This document shows positions 21,267 to 32,947 of a DNA stretch of 64,000 nucleotides, in pieces. The stretch comes from Xenorhabdus nematophila ATCC 19061. GTDB taxonomy: Bacteria; Pseudomonadota; Gammaproteobacteria; Enterobacterales; Enterobacteriaceae. A model generated the notes under the pieces. That model was not told the DNA's origin and searched no databases. It saw only the letters and a program-made list of their open reading frames with translations. A program made the position numbers and the translations under genes. Location: contig NC_014228.1 in the NCBI RefSeq assembly GCF_000252955.1, positions 1,440,005-1,504,004 of the forward strand. Reading direction: 5' to 3'. How positions within the stretch are numbered: the stretch's first letter is position 1; every line of letters starts with the position of its first letter.

Positions 21267-22076
21267 TTATTGGGAATATCCTGATTTCCCAGTGTTAATA
21301 TCAGTATTTACTGGTTTAATTGCTTGCCAGATCCGTCCTAATGTTTCATACCAGGCTCGTTCTGTATGGGAAAAATAATAGGCAGACGGGATATATTTTT
21401 CCCAGGGATACAAGGGCGTTGTTATAGCTAATTGATTAGCGGGTGCTGCGATAGGGCGTAAACCACGTTGTTCAAAAAAGCGAACAGCTCTTTCCATGTG
21501 ATTGGCGGAGGTAACAAGAATAAAAGGTTGCTTTCCGATCACGTTCTCAATTTCAGCAGCTTCTTCTTCTGTATCCAAAGGATTTTTTAATGCTATCGTG
21601 TCTTCTACAGGAATTCCCATAGATTGTGCTACCATAGCAGCAACTTCGGCACTGCTAATTGAATTGACACCTTTGCCGCCAGTAAAAATCATTTTAGCAC
21701 CCGGGTTAAGATGATATAACCGAATACCTTCAGTCACTCTGGGCAAATTATTACTGATAAGGTTAGCACTGGGGGCCCAATGAGGGTTATATGTAAAACC
21801 GCCACCGAGAACGGCAATGTGTTTTATAGGTGTGGTCTGTGATATGTCAGGTTCATAACGTTGAACATATTTCCCTTCAATAGGAAGTAAGAGTTTGTCC
21901 GCAATAGGCTGTAAACTCAATAAAAGTAATACAAGCCAGCTCAGTGATAAAATGGCTTTTCCTATTTTTTGCCAGCGGGTGAACCACAGTAATATTAGGG
22001 CGACGAGAGAGATAATAATAATCAGTGGCAAAGGCATTAATAGCGAGCCGATATACTTTTTTAGCAAGAATAACAT
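21267..22076 (-). CDS. elyC: Envelope biogenesis factor ElyC (DUF218/YdcF-like)
   Basis: ElyC (YcbC) is an inner-membrane protein needed for peptidoglycan synthesis at low temperature in E. coli. The 269-residue protein starts MLFLLKKYIGSLLMPLPLII with two hydrophobic segments, then a DUF218 domain with HIAVLGGGFTYNPHW, FTGGKGVNSISSAEVAA and ILVTSANHMERAVRFFEQRG. It converges on kdsB and is transcribed away from cmoM, which starts 169 bases away on the other strand. Confidence 0.92.
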   Translation of the reverse strand: MLFLLKKYIGSLLMPLPLIIIISLVALILLWFTRWQKIGKAILSLSWLVLLLLSLQPIADKLLLPIEGKYVQRYEPDISQTTPIKHIAVLGGGFTYNPHWAPSANLISNNLPRVTEGIRLYHLNPGAKMIFTGGKGVNSISSAEVAAMVAQSMGIPVEDTIALKNPLDTEEEAAEIENVIGKQPFILVTSANHMERAVRFFEQRGLRPIAAPANQLAITTPLYPWEKYIPSAYYFSHTERAWYETLGRIWQAIKPVNTDINTGKSGYSQ

Positions 22077-22244
22077 TGACTGACCTTGATATGGTGAAAT
22101 TGTAGTCGCACAGGGTCGAATTTAAGGCTAAAAGTAGTTAATTAAATAATTACTGTGCCAAAATAACAGTAGCAAAAATAGCAGTAGATAGCATAACTAC
22201 TCAATAGATAAATTAACCTTAGCTTATAAGTGAGGCAGTTTTTC

Positions 22245-23030
22245 ATGCTGGATCGCAATTTCGATGATATTGCAGACAAATTTTCGCGTAATATTTACGG
22301 CACAACCAAAGGTAAAATCAGGCAAGCCGTTGTCTGGCAAGATATTAACGAATTGCTGAATCATTTGCCTCAACGTCCGTTACGCATTTTGGATGCGGGG
22401 GGCGGTGAAGGAAATATAGCTTGCCAATTAGCCGAATTAGGCCATCAGGTAATACTTTGTGACCTATCAGAAGAGATGGTTCAACGGGCAAAGCACAACG
22501 CAGAGGAGCGAGGTGTTTCCCAGAAGATGCAATTTATTCAAAGTTCAGTACAAGAAATTCATCATCATATTGAGCAGCCTGTTGATCTGATTCTATTCCA
22601 TGCCGTATTGGAATGGATTAGTGACCAAAAAGAGGCAATAGAAACATTGGAGAATATAATAACACCGGGTGGTGCACTCTCATTAATGTTTTATAATGCT
22701 AATGGGCTGGTTATGCGTAATGCCATTTTGGGTAATTTCCATCTGGCGACACCGAATATTCAGCGTCGCCGAAAACGTTCTCTATCACCACAGAATCCAT
22801 TAGTACCGGAACAGGTATATCAATGGCTGACTGAACTAAATATGGAAATAACGGGAAAAACAGGAGTGAGAGTTTTTCACGACTACCTGCAAAGCCGCCA
22901 ATTACAAAACGCAGATTTTCCGGCGTTGCTTGAACTTGAACAACGTTATTGTAGACAGGAACCCTATATCAGCCTGGGGCGCTACATTCATGTGATGGCA
23001 CGCAAGCTTACCTTAAAGAGCAAATTATGA
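22245..23030 (+). CDS. cmoM: tRNA 5-carboxymethoxyuridine methyltransferase
   Basis: CmoM (formerly SmtA) methylates 5-carboxymethoxyuridine at the tRNA wobble position using SAM. The start [19 protein letters not shown] was chosen by match to E. coli ([13 protein letters not shown]); a GTG 15 bases upstream is in frame but lacks support. The class I methyltransferase motif [19 protein letters not shown] is clear, and the C-terminal [16 protein letters not shown] matches the family. 261 residues. Its last bases overlap the mukF start (ATGA), as in E. coli, so it begins the muk operon. Confidence 0.95.
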   Translation: MLDRNFDDIADKFSRNIYGTTKGKIRQAVVWQDINELLNHLPQRPLRILDAGGGEGNIACQLAELGHQVILCDLSEEMVQRAKHNAEERGVSQKMQFIQSSVQEIHHHIEQPVDLILFHAVLEWISDQKEAIETLENIITPGGALSLMFYNANGLVMRNAILGNFHLATPNIQRRRKRSLSPQNPLVPEQVYQWLTELNMEITGKTGVRVFHDYLQSRQLQNADFPALLELEQRYCRQEPYISLGRYIHVMARKLTLKSKL

Positions 23031-24349
23031 GTGAATATTCCCAGACTGTTCCTGAACTTGTATCCTGGGCCAGAAAAAATGATTTTTCAATTTCGTTGCC
23101 ACCGGAGCGGCTGGCATTTTTGATGGCGATTGCTGTACTGAACAGCGAACGGCTTGATGGCGAAATGAGTGAAGGGGAGTTGGTGGATGCTTTCCGTGAA
23201 GTGTGTAAAGGTTTTGAGCAGACTTCTGAAGCCATATCCGTCAGGGCGAATAATGCCATTAATGATATGGTTCGCCAGAAGTTAATTAACCGTTTTACCA
23301 GTGAATTGGCAGATGGTAATGCTATTTACCGTCTGACTCCATTGGGAATGGGTATCAGCGATTATTACATTCGCCAGCGTGAGTTTTCCACGCTGCGTCT
23401 TTCCATGCAGCTCTCCATCGTTGCCAACGAATTGCACCGGGCCGCAGAAGCGGCTGAAGAAGGCGGGGATGAATTCCACTGGCACCGCAATGTCTTTGCA
23501 CCCCTCAAATATTCTGTGGCTGAAATTTTTGACAGTATAGATATGTCCCAACGTTTGTTGGATGAACAGCAAAACAGTGTAAAAACGGATATTGCCGCAT
23601 TGCTTAATCAGGATTGGCAGGCGGCTATCGCTAACTGTGAACAGCTACTGTCTGAAACTTCCGGTACGCTGCGGGAACTTCAGGATACATTAGAAGCGGC
23701 AGGTGACAAATTACAGGCCAACCTATTGCGCATTCAGGATGCCAATATGGATAGCGGGGGTTCTGAACTGGTTGATAAGTTGGTTTTTGATCTGCAAAGC
23801 AAACTGGACCGTATTATCAGTTGGGGGCAACAGGCGATTGATTTATGGATAGGTTATGATCGTCATGTCCATAAATTTATCCGAACTGCGATTGATATGG
23901 ATAAAAACCGAGTTTTTGCCCAGCGTCTTCGCCAATCCATTCAACACTATTTTGACAGCCCGTGGGTACTGACCGTCGCGAATACCGAGCGTTTGCTGGA
24001 TGTGCGCGATGAAGAACTCACTTTGCGTAACGAAGAGGTCATGGGAGAGTTACCGCCAGCAATGGAATATGAAGAGTTCAGTGAAATCAACGAACAATTA
24101 GCTGAAATGGTGGAACAGGCACTGGCGGTTTACCAACAAGCAAAACGTCCTCTGGATTTGGGGGCGGTAATGCGCGATTACCTCACTCAGTATCCACGCC
24201 AACGTCATTTTGATGTGGCACGTATATTGGTGGATCAGGCGGTGAGACTGGGCGTTGCAGAAGCGGATTTCTCTGGGTTGCCAGCGGAATGGTTAGCGAT
24301 TAATGAGTACGGAGCCAAGGTGCAGGCACATGTCATCGACACATATTGA
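23027..24349 (+). CDS. mukF: Kleisin subunit MukF of the MukBEF condensin
   Basis: MukF is the kleisin that links MukE and MukB in the MukBEF SMC complex, which compacts and segregates the chromosome. The 440-residue length equals E. coli MukF. It starts [20 protein letters not shown] and ends with the C-terminal winged-helix region [18 protein letters not shown]. Four-base overlap with cmoM and a 20-base overlap with mukE indicate coupled translation. Confidence 0.97.
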   Translation: MSEYSQTVPELVSWARKNDFSISLPPERLAFLMAIAVLNSERLDGEMSEGELVDAFREVCKGFEQTSEAISVRANNAINDMVRQKLINRFTSELADGNAIYRLTPLGMGISDYYIRQREFSTLRLSMQLSIVANELHRAAEAAEEGGDEFHWHRNVFAPLKYSVAEIFDSIDMSQRLLDEQQNSVKTDIAALLNQDWQAAIANCEQLLSETSGTLRELQDTLEAAGDKLQANLLRIQDANMDSGGSELVDKLVFDLQSKLDRIISWGQQAIDLWIGYDRHVHKFIRTAIDMDKNRVFAQRLRQSIQHYFDSPWVLTVANTERLLDVRDEELTLRNEEVMGELPPAMEYEEFSEINEQLAEMVEQALAVYQQAKRPLDLGAVMRDYLTQYPRQRHFDVARILVDQAVRLGVAEADFSGLPAEWLAINEYGAKVQAHVIDTY

Positions 24350-25052
24350 ACAAATTATGCCAGTAAAACTGGCTCAGGCATTATCCAATACACTTTTTCC
24401 TGAACTAGATAGTCAGCTGCGTGCCGGGCGTCACATTAGTGTGGATGATCTTGATAATCATGCTTTTCTGATGGATTTTCAGGAAGAATTGGAAATGTTT
24501 TATGCGCGTTATAACGTCGAGTTAGTCCGTGCACCAGAAGGCTTTTTTTACCTTCGTCCCCGTTCTACGACATTGATCCCGCGATCTGTTCTGTCTGAAC
24601 TGGACATGATGGTAGGTAAACTCTTGTGTTACCTCTATCTTAGTCCAGAACGCTTGTCCAATCAGGGCATATTTACCTTTCAAGAGTTATATGAAGAACT
24701 GTTGTCGTTAGCTAACGAAAATAAGTTGATGAAAGTGGTGAATCAACGTTCGACTGGCACCGATCTGGACAAACAGAAATTACAGGAAAAAGCACGCTCT
24801 TCCCTAAACCGCTTGCGTCGTTTGGGAATGGTTTATTTCCTGCAAAACGACAGCAATAAATTTATGATCACTGAAGCAGTATTCCGCTTCGGTGCAGATG
24901 TGCGCAGCGGCGATGATCCACGTGAAGCACAATTACGGATGATCCGTGATGGGGAAGCTATGCCAGTGGTAGGGGATGTATCGCAAAAAGAGAATGAACA
25001 TGAAGAACTATCAGAACATTCAGCAGAAAGCACGGAGGATGAGCAGTCATGA
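24330..25052 (+). CDS. mukE: MukE subunit of the MukBEF condensin
   Basis: MukE binds MukF and helps regulate MukB. The start [20 protein letters not shown] at 24330 was chosen because it matches E. coli MukE ([18 protein letters not shown]) and lies inside the end of mukF; the longer frame from 24303 has no family support. 240 residues (E. coli 234), with the extra length in the acidic C-terminal tail. The core [20 protein letters not shown] is well conserved. Confidence 0.96.
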   Translation: MSSTHIEQIMPVKLAQALSNTLFPELDSQLRAGRHISVDDLDNHAFLMDFQEELEMFYARYNVELVRAPEGFFYLRPRSTTLIPRSVLSELDMMVGKLLCYLYLSPERLSNQGIFTFQELYEELLSLANENKLMKVVNQRSTGTDLDKQKLQEKARSSLNRLRRLGMVYFLQNDSNKFMITEAVFRFGADVRSGDDPREAQLRMIRDGEAMPVVGDVSQKENEHEELSEHSAESTEDEQS

Positions 25053-28000
25053 TTGAATGCGGTAAATTTCGCTCACTGACGTTGGTTAACTGGAACGGCT
25101 TTTTTGCCAGAACGTTTGATCTTGACGAACTTGTAACGACCTTATCGGGTGGTAATGGTGCAGGTAAATCGACTACGATGGCGGCATTTGTCACCGCATT
25201 GATCCCAGATTTAACCCTGCTCCATTTCCGCAATACGACAGAAGCCGGGGCAACCAGTGGTTCCCGTGATAAAGGCTTGCACGGTAAACTGCGGGCAGGC
25301 GTCTGTTATTCTGTACTGGATGTCGTCAACTCCCGCCATCAGCGCATTATTACTGGTGTTCGTTTACAACAGATTGCCGGACGTGATCGCAAAGTTGATA
25401 TCAAGCCGTTTATGATTCAGGGCATTCCTGCATCGGTTCAGCCGACTGAGCTATTGACTGAAAATATTAACGAACGTCAGGCTCGTGTTTTGCCATTGAA
25501 TGAACTGAAAGAACGTCTTGATGAAATGGAAGGCATTCAGTTCAAACAATTTAACTCTATTACGGATTATCACTCACTGATGTTTGATTTGGGTGTAATC
25601 CCAAAACGGCTGCGTTCAGCAAGTGATCGCAGCAAGTTTTATCGCCTGATAGAAGCATCCTTATACGGTGGGATCTCCAGTGCTATCACCCGTTCTCTGC
25701 GTGACTATTTATTGCCAGAAAACAGCGGGGTCAGAAAAGCATTTCAGGATATGGAAGCCGCATTGCGTGAAAACCGCATTACACTGGAAGCTATTCGCGT
25801 TACGCAATCCGATCGTGATCTTTTCAAGCATCTGATTACCGAATCTACGGCCTATGTTTCCGCCGATTATATGCGCCATGCGAATGAACGTCGTGTTCAT
25901 TTGGATGAATCACTGGCTTTGCGTGGTGAATTGTTTGGCGGCCGCCGTCAATTGATCGCTGAACAGTATCGCCATGTTGAAATGGCGAGAGAACTGACAG
26001 AACAAAGTGGTACATCTGCTGATTTAGAAATGGATTATCAGGCGGCCAGTGATCACCTGAATCTGGTTCAGACAGCGATGCGTCAGCAGGAAAAAATTGA
26101 CCGCTATCAATCAGATATTGAAGAGCTGACTTATCGTCTGGAAGAACAGAGCGAAGTTGTTGAAGAAGCAAAAGAGCTACAAGCAGAATATGAAGCCGCA
26201 TCTGAGGCAGCCGAACAAGAAGTGGATGAGTTGAAAAGCCAGCTTGCTGATTATCAGCAAGCTTTGGATGTTCAGCAAACCCGCGCTATTCAATATCAGC
26301 AGGCATTGCAAGTATTGGAACGAACTCGTGAACTTTGCCAACTTCCGGAACTGTCGATAAAAAATGTTGATGAGTGGCAAGAAACTTACCAAGCCAAAGC
26401 CCAGCAGGCGACTGAAATTTTGTTGGCACTGGAGCAAAAGTTAAGTGTTGCTGATGCAGCTCATGCCCAGTTTGAACAGGCTTATCAGTTGGTTAAAAAT
26501 ATCGTTGGTGAGGTGACCCGTAGCGAAGCTTGGCAGGCCGCGCGTGAAGTATTGCGTCAATGGCCATCTCAGCGCCATTTGGCTGATAGGGTTCAACCGC
26601 TGCGTATCCAGTTGGCTGAATTAGAACAACGTCTGAACAGTCAGAAAAATGCTGAAAATCTGCTGCAAGAATTCTGTAAGCGCCATAATCAGCAATATCA
26701 GGCGGAGGATTTAGAGGCGTTACAGGGCGAATTGGACGCGCAGCTGGAAGAGCTCAGCCTGAGTGCTAATGAAAGTGGTGAAAGCCGTATTCAGATGCGT
26801 CAGGAACTTGAACAGCTCAAGCAAAAGATTCAGGGTCTGACTGCGCGTGCTCCAGTATGGCTGGCGGCACAGGAAGCGCTGACTCAGCTGTGTGAACAGA
26901 GTAATGAATCGTTCGAAAGTGGTCACGATGTCACTGAATATATGCAGCAATTGCTGGAGCAAGAACGCGAAATAACTGTCGGGCGTGATGATATAGCAAC
27001 GCAGAAACGTGATTTGGAAAAGCAAATTGAACGTCTGAGTCAGCCAAATGGCGCAGAAGATAGCCGACTGATCGCATTGGCAGAACGTTTCGGCGGTGTT
27101 TTACTGTCAGAAATTTATGATGATATTACCCTTGATGATGCGCCTTATTTCTCCGCATTGTATGGCCCTGCCCGCCATGCGATCGTCGTACCCGATCTCT
27201 CATTAGTTCGGCCACATTTGGAAGCATTGGAAGATTGCCCTGAAGATCTCTATCTGATCGAGGGTGATCCACAATCTTTTGATGACAGCGTGTTTCACTT
27301 TGAAGAACAGGAAAATGCCGTTCTGGTGAAATCCTCTGATCGCCAGTGGCGTTATTCCCGTTATCCTGACGTTCCTTTGTTCGGTCGTGCCGCAAGGGAA
27401 AATCGTCTGGAAGCGCTCAGTCTTGAACGTGATACCTTGTCAGAACGTTATGCGACGCTCTCATTTGATGTTCAGAAAATTCAACGGGCACATCAGGCTT
27501 TCAGCCGTTTTGTGGGTAAACATTTGTCTGTGGTGTTTGATAATGACCCGGAAGCGGAAATTCGCAGTCTGAACCAACGCCGAACTGAATTGGAGCGTGA
27601 ATTAGCTCAATTTGAGTCGCAAACTCAGCAACACCAGCAAAAACTGATTCAGGTGAAAGAAAGTCTGTCAATGTTAAATCGTTTGATCCCACAAATAACG
27701 ATTTTGCTGGATGAGGTGCTGATTGATCGCGTAGAAACTGTTCGCGAAGAAATGAATGAAGCGCAGGATGCAGCGCGATTCCTGCAACAATACGGGAATA
27801 CACTGACTAAACTTGAACCACTGGTTTCTGTCCTGCAAAGTGATCCACAACAACATGAGCAGTTGCAGAAGGATTATGAGGCCGCGAGACATAGCCAAAA
27901 TCGGGCTAAACAACAAGCTTTTGCTTTGACCGAAGTCGTACAGCGCCGCGCGCATTTCAGTTATAGTGATTCTGCTGGCATGCTGAATGAAAACGCTGAT

Positions 28001-29512
28001 TTGAATGACAAGCTGCGTCATCGTCTCGAACATGCTGAATCTGATCGCAGTCGTACACGTGAGCAATTACGGCAGCAGCAATCACAATGTGCCCAGTTCA
28101 ATCAAGTACTGGTATCTCTGAAAAGTTCTTATGATACCAAGCAGGATATGTTGAAAGAACTTGAGCAGGAGATGAACGATATTGGTGTTCAGGCAGATGC
28201 CAATGCTGAAAATCGTGCTCGTGAACGTCGTGATCAACTTCATGCCGCCGTTAATGCTAATCGTTCTCGCATTAATCAGCTTGAGAAGCAGATCGCATTC
28301 TGTGAAGCTGAAATGGCAAATCTCCAGAAAAAATTGCGTAAATCTGAGCGTGATTACTATCAAAAACGCGAACAGGTTGTTTCCTCAAAAGCGGGTTGGT
28401 GTGCTGTTATGCGCATGGTGAAAGATAACGGTGTTGAACGTCGTTTGCACCGCCGCGAACTCGCTTATATGAATGGTGATGATTTACGTTCAATGTCAGA
28501 TAAGGCATTAGGCGCACTGCGACTGGCAGTCGCTGATAATGAACACCTGCGTGATGCGTTGCGCTTGTCTGAAGATCCGAAACGTCCTGAGCGTAAAATT
28601 CAGTTCTTTGTTGCGGTTTACCAACATCTGCGCGAACGTATTCGTCAGGATATTATCCGAACAGATGATCCGGTTGATGCCATTGAACAAATGGAGATTG
28701 AGCTGGCGCGTCTGACTGAGGAATTAACCGCTCGTGAGCAGAAATTGGCGATTAGTTCGAAGAGTGTGGCGAATATTATCCGTAAGACTATCCAACGTGA
28801 GCAGAACCGCATTCGTATGCTGAATCAGGGCTTGCAAGCGGTTTCTTTCGGGCAGGTTGGCGGCGTGCGTCTGAATGTGAATGTGCGTGAAAGCCATGCT
28901 GTTTTGCTGGACGTATTGTCTGAGCAACAGGAACAGCATCAAGATCTGTTCAACAGTCAGCGTTTAACTTTCTCAGAAGCGATGGCAAAACTGTACCAGC
29001 GCTTGAATCCACAAATTGATATGGGGCAACGTCTGCCGCAGACTATTGGTGAAGAATTACTGGATTACCGTAACTACCTTGAATTGGACGTTGAAGTAAA
29101 CCGTGGTTCGGATGGTTGGCTGAAAGCGGAGAGCGGGGCACTTTCTACCGGTGAAGCTATCGGTACGGGGATGTCTATTCTGGTTATGGTTGTACAGAGC
29201 TGGGAAGAAGAATCACGTCGTCTGCGTGGTAAAGATATTTCACCATGCCGTTTGTTGTTCCTCGATGAAGCTGCGCGTTTGGATGCGAAATCCATCGCAA
29301 CTCTGTTTGAATTGTGTGAACGTTTGCAAATGCAGTTAATTATTGCGGCACCAGAGAATATCAGCCCGGAAAAAGGCACAACCTATAAATTGGTTCGTAA
29401 GATCTTTAATAATCAGGAACATGTCCATGTTGTTGGATTGCGTGGCTTTGGGCAGGATGTACCTGCGCCAGAACAATCTCAAGCGCAGGTACAACCCATA
29501 TTGGCAGGGTGA
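25049..29512 (+). CDS. mukB: SMC-like ATPase MukB
   Basis: MukB is the large SMC-type ATPase of the MukBEF complex. It has 1487 residues (E. coli 1486). The N-terminal head has Walker [20 protein letters not shown], long coiled-coil arms (glutamine and glutamate rich) flank a hinge region near residues 650-780, and the C-terminal head has the signature [19 protein letters not shown] and Walker [17 protein letters not shown]. It overlaps mukE by four bases and is closed by a strong terminator. Intact over its whole length. MatP, which works against MukBEF at the terminus, is encoded at 56555. Confidence 0.98.
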   Translation: MIECGKFRSLTLVNWNGFFARTFDLDELVTTLSGGNGAGKSTTMAAFVTALIPDLTLLHFRNTTEAGATSGSRDKGLHGKLRAGVCYSVLDVVNSRHQRIITGVRLQQIAGRDRKVDIKPFMIQGIPASVQPTELLTENINERQARVLPLNELKERLDEMEGIQFKQFNSITDYHSLMFDLGVIPKRLRSASDRSKFYRLIEASLYGGISSAITRSLRDYLLPENSGVRKAFQDMEAALRENRITLEAIRVTQSDRDLFKHLITESTAYVSADYMRHANERRVHLDESLALRGELFGGRRQLIAEQYRHVEMARELTEQSGTSADLEMDYQAASDHLNLVQTAMRQQEKIDRYQSDIEELTYRLEEQSEVVEEAKELQAEYEAASEAAEQEVDELKSQLADYQQALDVQQTRAIQYQQALQVLERTRELCQLPELSIKNVDEWQETYQAKAQQATEILLALEQKLSVADAAHAQFEQAYQLVKNIVGEVTRSEAWQAAREVLRQWPSQRHLADRVQPLRIQLAELEQRLNSQKNAENLLQEFCKRHNQQYQAEDLEALQGELDAQLEELSLSANESGESRIQMRQELEQLKQKIQGLTARAPVWLAAQEALTQLCEQSNESFESGHDVTEYMQQLLEQEREITVGRDDIATQKRDLEKQIERLSQPNGAEDSRLIALAERFGGVLLSEIYDDITLDDAPYFSALYGPARHAIVVPDLSLVRPHLEALEDCPEDLYLIEGDPQSFDDSVFHFEEQENAVLVKSSDRQWRYSRYPDVPLFGRAARENRLEALSLERDTLSERYATLSFDVQKIQRAHQAFSRFVGKHLSVVFDNDPEAEIRSLNQRRTELERELAQFESQTQQHQQKLIQVKESLSMLNRLIPQITILLDEVLIDRVETVREEMNEAQDAARFLQQYGNTLTKLEPLVSVLQSDPQQHEQLQKDYEAARHSQNRAKQQAFALTEVVQRRAHFSYSDSAGMLNENADLNDKLRHRLEHAESDRSRTREQLRQQQSQCAQFNQVLVSLKSSYDTKQDMLKELEQEMNDIGVQADANAENRARERRDQLHAAVNANRSRINQLEKQIAFCEAEMANLQKKLRKSERDYYQKREQVVSSKAGWCAVMRMVKDNGVERRLHRRELAYMNGDDLRSMSDKALGALRLAVADNEHLRDALRLSEDPKRPERKIQFFVAVYQHLRERIRQDIIRTDDPVDAIEQMEIELARLTEELTAREQKLAISSKSVANIIRKTIQREQNRIRMLNQGLQAVSFGQVGGVRLNVNVRESHAVLLDVLSEQQEQHQDLFNSQRLTFSEAMAKLYQRLNPQIDMGQRLPQTIGEELLDYRNYLELDVEVNRGSDGWLKAESGALSTGEAIGTGMSILVMVVQSWEEESRRLRGKDISPCRLLFLDEAARLDAKSIATLFELCERLQMQLIIAAPENISPEKGTTYKLVRKIFNNQEHVHVVGLRGFGQDVPAPEQSQAQVQPILAG

Positions 29513-29540
29513 TTCCATGATTAAGTGATGTTGCTATTAA

Positions 29541-29568
29541 GAGGGGGCATGATATGTCCCCCTTTTTT
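29541..29568 (+). terminator. Rho-independent terminator of mukB
   Basis: GGGGGCAT (29543-29550) and ATGTCCCCC (29554-29562) pair with one bulged base, followed by TTTTTT. Confidence 0.9.
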
Positions 29569-29726
29569 ATTATTTAAAAGTGATTAGTCGATATTTGGTT
29601 GTTATGACCGCACATTAGTTCATGTGATGATGATAACCTTAAGTAATTGTGCCGTGCGTCTCATTTTGGTGTGATGATAATGTTTATTATTTCGTGCCGT
29701 TACGATAAATATAAAAAGGAATAATA

Positions 29727-30083
29727 ATGCGTAAAACCACCTTAACATTGAGTGCAATTGTGCTTTCTTTTGGTTTGAGTCATTCAGCACAAGCAAAAAT
29801 GTTTATGCCAGAGCAACTTGCTTCAGGAGTCACAGTTGCAGATTTAGCTCAATGTCAGGCAGTGCATTGGGTATCTGTCGAGCAGATTGAAAAGAGTCTG
29901 GAAAACCAGCCTGCAATGCCGGTAGGTTTTGATATTGATGATACTGTATTGTTTTCAAGCTCAGGTTTTTATCGCGGTAAATTGGAATACTCGCCTAATG
30001 ATAATAGTTATCTGAAAAATCCGAAATTTTGGCAAAGAATGAATAATGAATGGGATAAATTCAGTATGCCAAAATTATTATAG
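29727..30083 (+). pseudogene. aphA: Truncated class B acid phosphatase (AphA remnant)
   Basis: The 118-residue frame matches the N-terminal half of AphA, a periplasmic HAD-type nonspecific phosphatase of about 237 residues. It keeps the signal peptide ([17 protein letters not shown] ... AQA) and the nucleophile motif [17 protein letters not shown], then [16 protein letters not shown] as in E. coli AphA, and stops two codons later. The rest of the domain (ion-binding and second catalytic motifs) is missing; the next 156 bases hold no recognisable remainder before ldtD. This looks like a 3' deletion. A ribosome binding site (AAAAGGAA) is still present, but an active enzyme is very unlikely. Confidence 0.85.
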
Positions 30084-30239
30084 TAAACACTTTATTTTGC
30101 TTAATGTGACTGAGTAGCTTTCTATCTTAGGATAGTCATTATGTATATAATTATTATTATTCTTTTCTGATAATATGGAGCTGCTGAGAATTATAATAGT
30201 CATTATACAGTTGTATACATAATAGTGAGGTGAACTCTT

Positions 30240-31958
30240 ATGGCGAAGAACACGGTCAGATTACTGAAAGTTTCTTTTATCTGTAACGCATTAGCGTTAT
30301 CAGGGGGAACCTTTGCAAATCCGCAAAATGGATTGATGGAAAGTGATGTACAACAATTATCAGGGGAACAGGAAAAGGAAAATTCAGTCGGTTCAGTTGA
30401 TAAGACTATTCCTGTATCTCCGGTGCTTTCTATTAATGAAAATCGGAAAAAGTTACAAAATTGGTTGCCACAACAAGTAAAACCGATATTCTTTGATCGG
30501 TTAACAACATTATATACTGTTAATAATATGAAACCGCTATGGTCTGACAAAAAAGCCATTCAGCAGTTTGAAAGTCAATTAGTTGAATTGTCATTAGCCG
30601 GTTTTCAGCCACAATTTGAGAAATGGTTAGTACAACTTAATTCCTCTGAATTAAGTGACATGGGGCGAGATATTATTTTGTCTGACGCCATGTTAGGTTA
30701 CCTTCATTTTGTCAATGCTGTTAAAGGAAAAGGAGATTCATGGTTATACAGTAAAACACCTTATAAAATTTATTTGCCTTCTCCACACATAATTGAAAAA
30801 TGGCAACAACATATCAATAATAGTAATGTTTTATCTTATATTATGAGCTTATCCCCAAATCATCCTATGTATGAAAATATGCGTAAGGAGATGTTAGAGC
30901 AATTGTCTGATAAGCAACCCTGGACAGAGTTTTTGTTAAAAAGTACGTTAAGGCTGGGGCAAAGTAATGAAAATATGGCTGCATTAGAAAAAATATTAGT
31001 TCGTTCAGGTGTATTAGATCCATCGGTTACCAACTCTGATAATAAGGTTTATAACAAAGCGTTGGTCGCTGCCGTGAAACGCTTTCAAACTCTGCATGGG
31101 TTAGCAGCAGATGGTGTTATCGGCCAATCTACGAAAACATGGTTAAATACAGCACCACAAATCCGGGCTCGTATCATGGCGTTGAATATACAGCGATTAC
31201 GAATTATTCCTGGAGATATTCCTACGGGAATTTTTGTTAATATTCCAAATTACTCACTTGATTATTATCTGAATGGTAAAGAAGTATTAAATTCAAAAGT
31301 GGTGGTTGGACGTCCCAGCAGAAAAACGCCAATTATGAGTAGTGAGTTAAATAATGTAGTGATTAATCCCCCGTGGAACGTACCTACCAGCATGACCCGC
31401 AAAGATATAGCACCAAGGGCAATGCGTGATCCGGGTTATTTCCGTACCCGGGGTTATACGGTTTTTTCCAGTTGGAGTAATGATGCTAAGGTTATTGATT
31501 CCTCATCGATTAATTGGGGCGTAGTAACACCGGGTAATTTTCCTTATCGTATACGTCAGGCACCTGGTCCAACTAACTCATTAGGGCGTTTCAAATTTAA
31601 TATGCCAAATTCAGACGCTATTTATTTACATGATACGCCAAATCAGACGGCTTTTAACCGAGAAATGAGGGCTATTAGTTCAGGTTGTGTACGTGTAAAT
31701 AAGGCACCTGAATTAGCTGATATGCTATTGGGAGATGCAGGTTGGGATAAAAGTAAAGTGAATAACTCATTGAAGACATGGGCAACAAAATATGTGAGTA
31801 TTCCCAAAAAAATTCCCGTTTTTCTCTATTATCAAACCGCCTGGGTTGATAAAAAGGGGATACCACAATATCGAGCTGATATCTATGACTATGATACCAG
31901 TGCCAGACAACAATCAGAGATATTGAATAATATTTTGGCTGACAGGGAAATATTATAA
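30240..31958 (+). CDS. ldtD: L,D-transpeptidase (YcbB/LdtD type)
   Basis: LdtD makes 3-3 cross-links in peptidoglycan in the periplasm and is the enzyme behind beta-lactam tolerance through L,D-transpeptidation in E. coli. The 572-residue protein (E. coli 615) starts with a hydrophobic signal segment, then a scaffold region, a peptidoglycan-binding domain (AAVKRFQTLHGLAADGVIG) and the YkuD catalytic domain with YLHDTPNQTAFNRE and SSGCVRVNK, nucleophile Cys483. The start ATG 30240 follows GTGAGGTGAA. It lies upstream of mepK as in E. coli but is separated from mukB by the aphA remnant. Confidence 0.94.
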   Translation: MAKNTVRLLKVSFICNALALSGGTFANPQNGLMESDVQQLSGEQEKENSVGSVDKTIPVSPVLSINENRKKLQNWLPQQVKPIFFDRLTTLYTVNNMKPLWSDKKAIQQFESQLVELSLAGFQPQFEKWLVQLNSSELSDMGRDIILSDAMLGYLHFVNAVKGKGDSWLYSKTPYKIYLPSPHIIEKWQQHINNSNVLSYIMSLSPNHPMYENMRKEMLEQLSDKQPWTEFLLKSTLRLGQSNENMAALEKILVRSGVLDPSVTNSDNKVYNKALVAAVKRFQTLHGLAADGVIGQSTKTWLNTAPQIRARIMALNIQRLRIIPGDIPTGIFVNIPNYSLDYYLNGKEVLNSKVVVGRPSRKTPIMSSELNNVVINPPWNVPTSMTRKDIAPRAMRDPGYFRTRGYTVFSSWSNDAKVIDSSSINWGVVTPGNFPYRIRQAPGPTNSLGRFKFNMPNSDAIYLHDTPNQTAFNREMRAISSGCVRVNKAPELADMLLGDAGWDKSKVNNSLKTWATKYVSIPKKIPVFLYYQTAWVDKKGIPQYRADIYDYDTSARQQSEILNNILADREIL

Positions 31959-32012
31959 CCTTTGTGGTTACTTATGATGATGGAATATGAGATTGATATT
32001 AATGTCATTGAC

Positions 32013-32047
32013 GGTAAAGGTAATTATATTACCTTTACCATTTTTTT
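32013..32047 (+). terminator. Rho-independent terminator of ldtD
   Basis: GGTAAAGGTAAT (32013-32024) and ATTACCTTTACC (32028-32039) form a perfect 12-bp stem with loop TAT, followed by A and seven T. Confidence 0.93.
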
Positions 32048-32333
32048 ACTCATTATTTTTTGTAACCTAAAAATCTTCCCACGATTGAATAATTATTTAT
32101 GAATCCAAATAGAGGGTATTCATCATGAACAAATCATCAATATTGCACTTTTATTTAATATGATTTTAATTTTGTTATATTGATCACAATTATTGATTAG
32201 TAAGTTTACAGTAATATACAAAAATAATTTAAACTACTTATTGTTTGTTAGTGTCTTATTAATCGGTTAAACTTAATTATTAATGAAGATTAGAAATTAT
32301 TAATGTATTAAAGAATAGCAGGGCATATAATCC
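32048..32333. other. AT-rich spacer before mepK
   Basis: This 286-base stretch between the ldtD terminator and mepK is very AT-rich and should hold the mepK promoter. I see no gene, repeat or operator that I can name. Confidence 0.5.
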
Positions 32334-32882
32334 ATGAATGATATTGACCACGATCGCCGAAAGTGGCTCGGCGTAGGGGCGGTTGCATTGGGGTTAACTT
32401 TATTACCTCAACATGCGTTGGCTGCATTGACAACGCCCCGCCCCCGAATTTTACGCTTTGATAATTTACATACAGGAGAGACACTTAAAGCTGAATTTTT
32501 TGATGGTCGTCGTTATAACAAAGCAGAATTATCTCGTTTGAATTACTTATTTAGAGATTTTCGCCAGAATAAGATTAAAACGATTGATCCAAGATTATTT
32601 GATCAAATTTATTTATTGCAGATGATGATGGGAATAAATAAACCTGTTCAGTTAGTTTCTGGTTATCGTTCATTAACAACAAATAATATGTTGCGTCAGG
32701 CCAGTGGCGGAGTAGCCAAACATAGTTACCATACCCGCGGAAAAGCAATGGACTTCCATATTGATGGTATTCAACTTGCACACGTTCGTAAGGCGGCATT
32801 AAAAATGCGGTCTGGAGGCGTCGGGTTTTACCCAAAGAGTAATTTTATTCATATTGATACGGGGCCGGTCAGGACGTGGTAA
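32334..32882 (+). CDS. mepK: Murein endopeptidase MepK (YcbK), Tat-exported
   Basis: MepK is a zinc peptidase (M15/DUF882) that cleaves 3-3 cross-links in peptidoglycan, the bonds LdtD makes. The 182-residue protein matches the E. coli length. Its N-terminus has a twin-arginine signal (DRRKWLGVGAVALGLTLLP then ALA). The zinc motifs are visible in SYHTRGKAMDFHIDG and NFIHIDTGP. It lies directly downstream of ldtD, so a maker and a cutter of the same bond are adjacent. Confidence 0.95.
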   Translation: MNDIDHDRRKWLGVGAVALGLTLLPQHALAALTTPRPRILRFDNLHTGETLKAEFFDGRRYNKAELSRLNYLFRDFRQNKIKTIDPRLFDQIYLLQMMMGINKPVQLVSGYRSLTTNNMLRQASGGVAKHSYHTRGKAMDFHIDGIQLAHVRKAALKMRSGGVGFYPKSNFIHIDTGPVRTW

Positions 32883-32947
32883 TTTTGTACTTTTATAAAC
32901 ATACAGTTATCTCTATTTTCAGAAAGCGTTCCTTGGCCTCTTTGCTG

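Noticed and set aside
25709..29518. Many long minus-strand frames opposite mukB
   Set aside because: They are shadows of the mukB codon pattern and show no domains; mukB is intact throughout.
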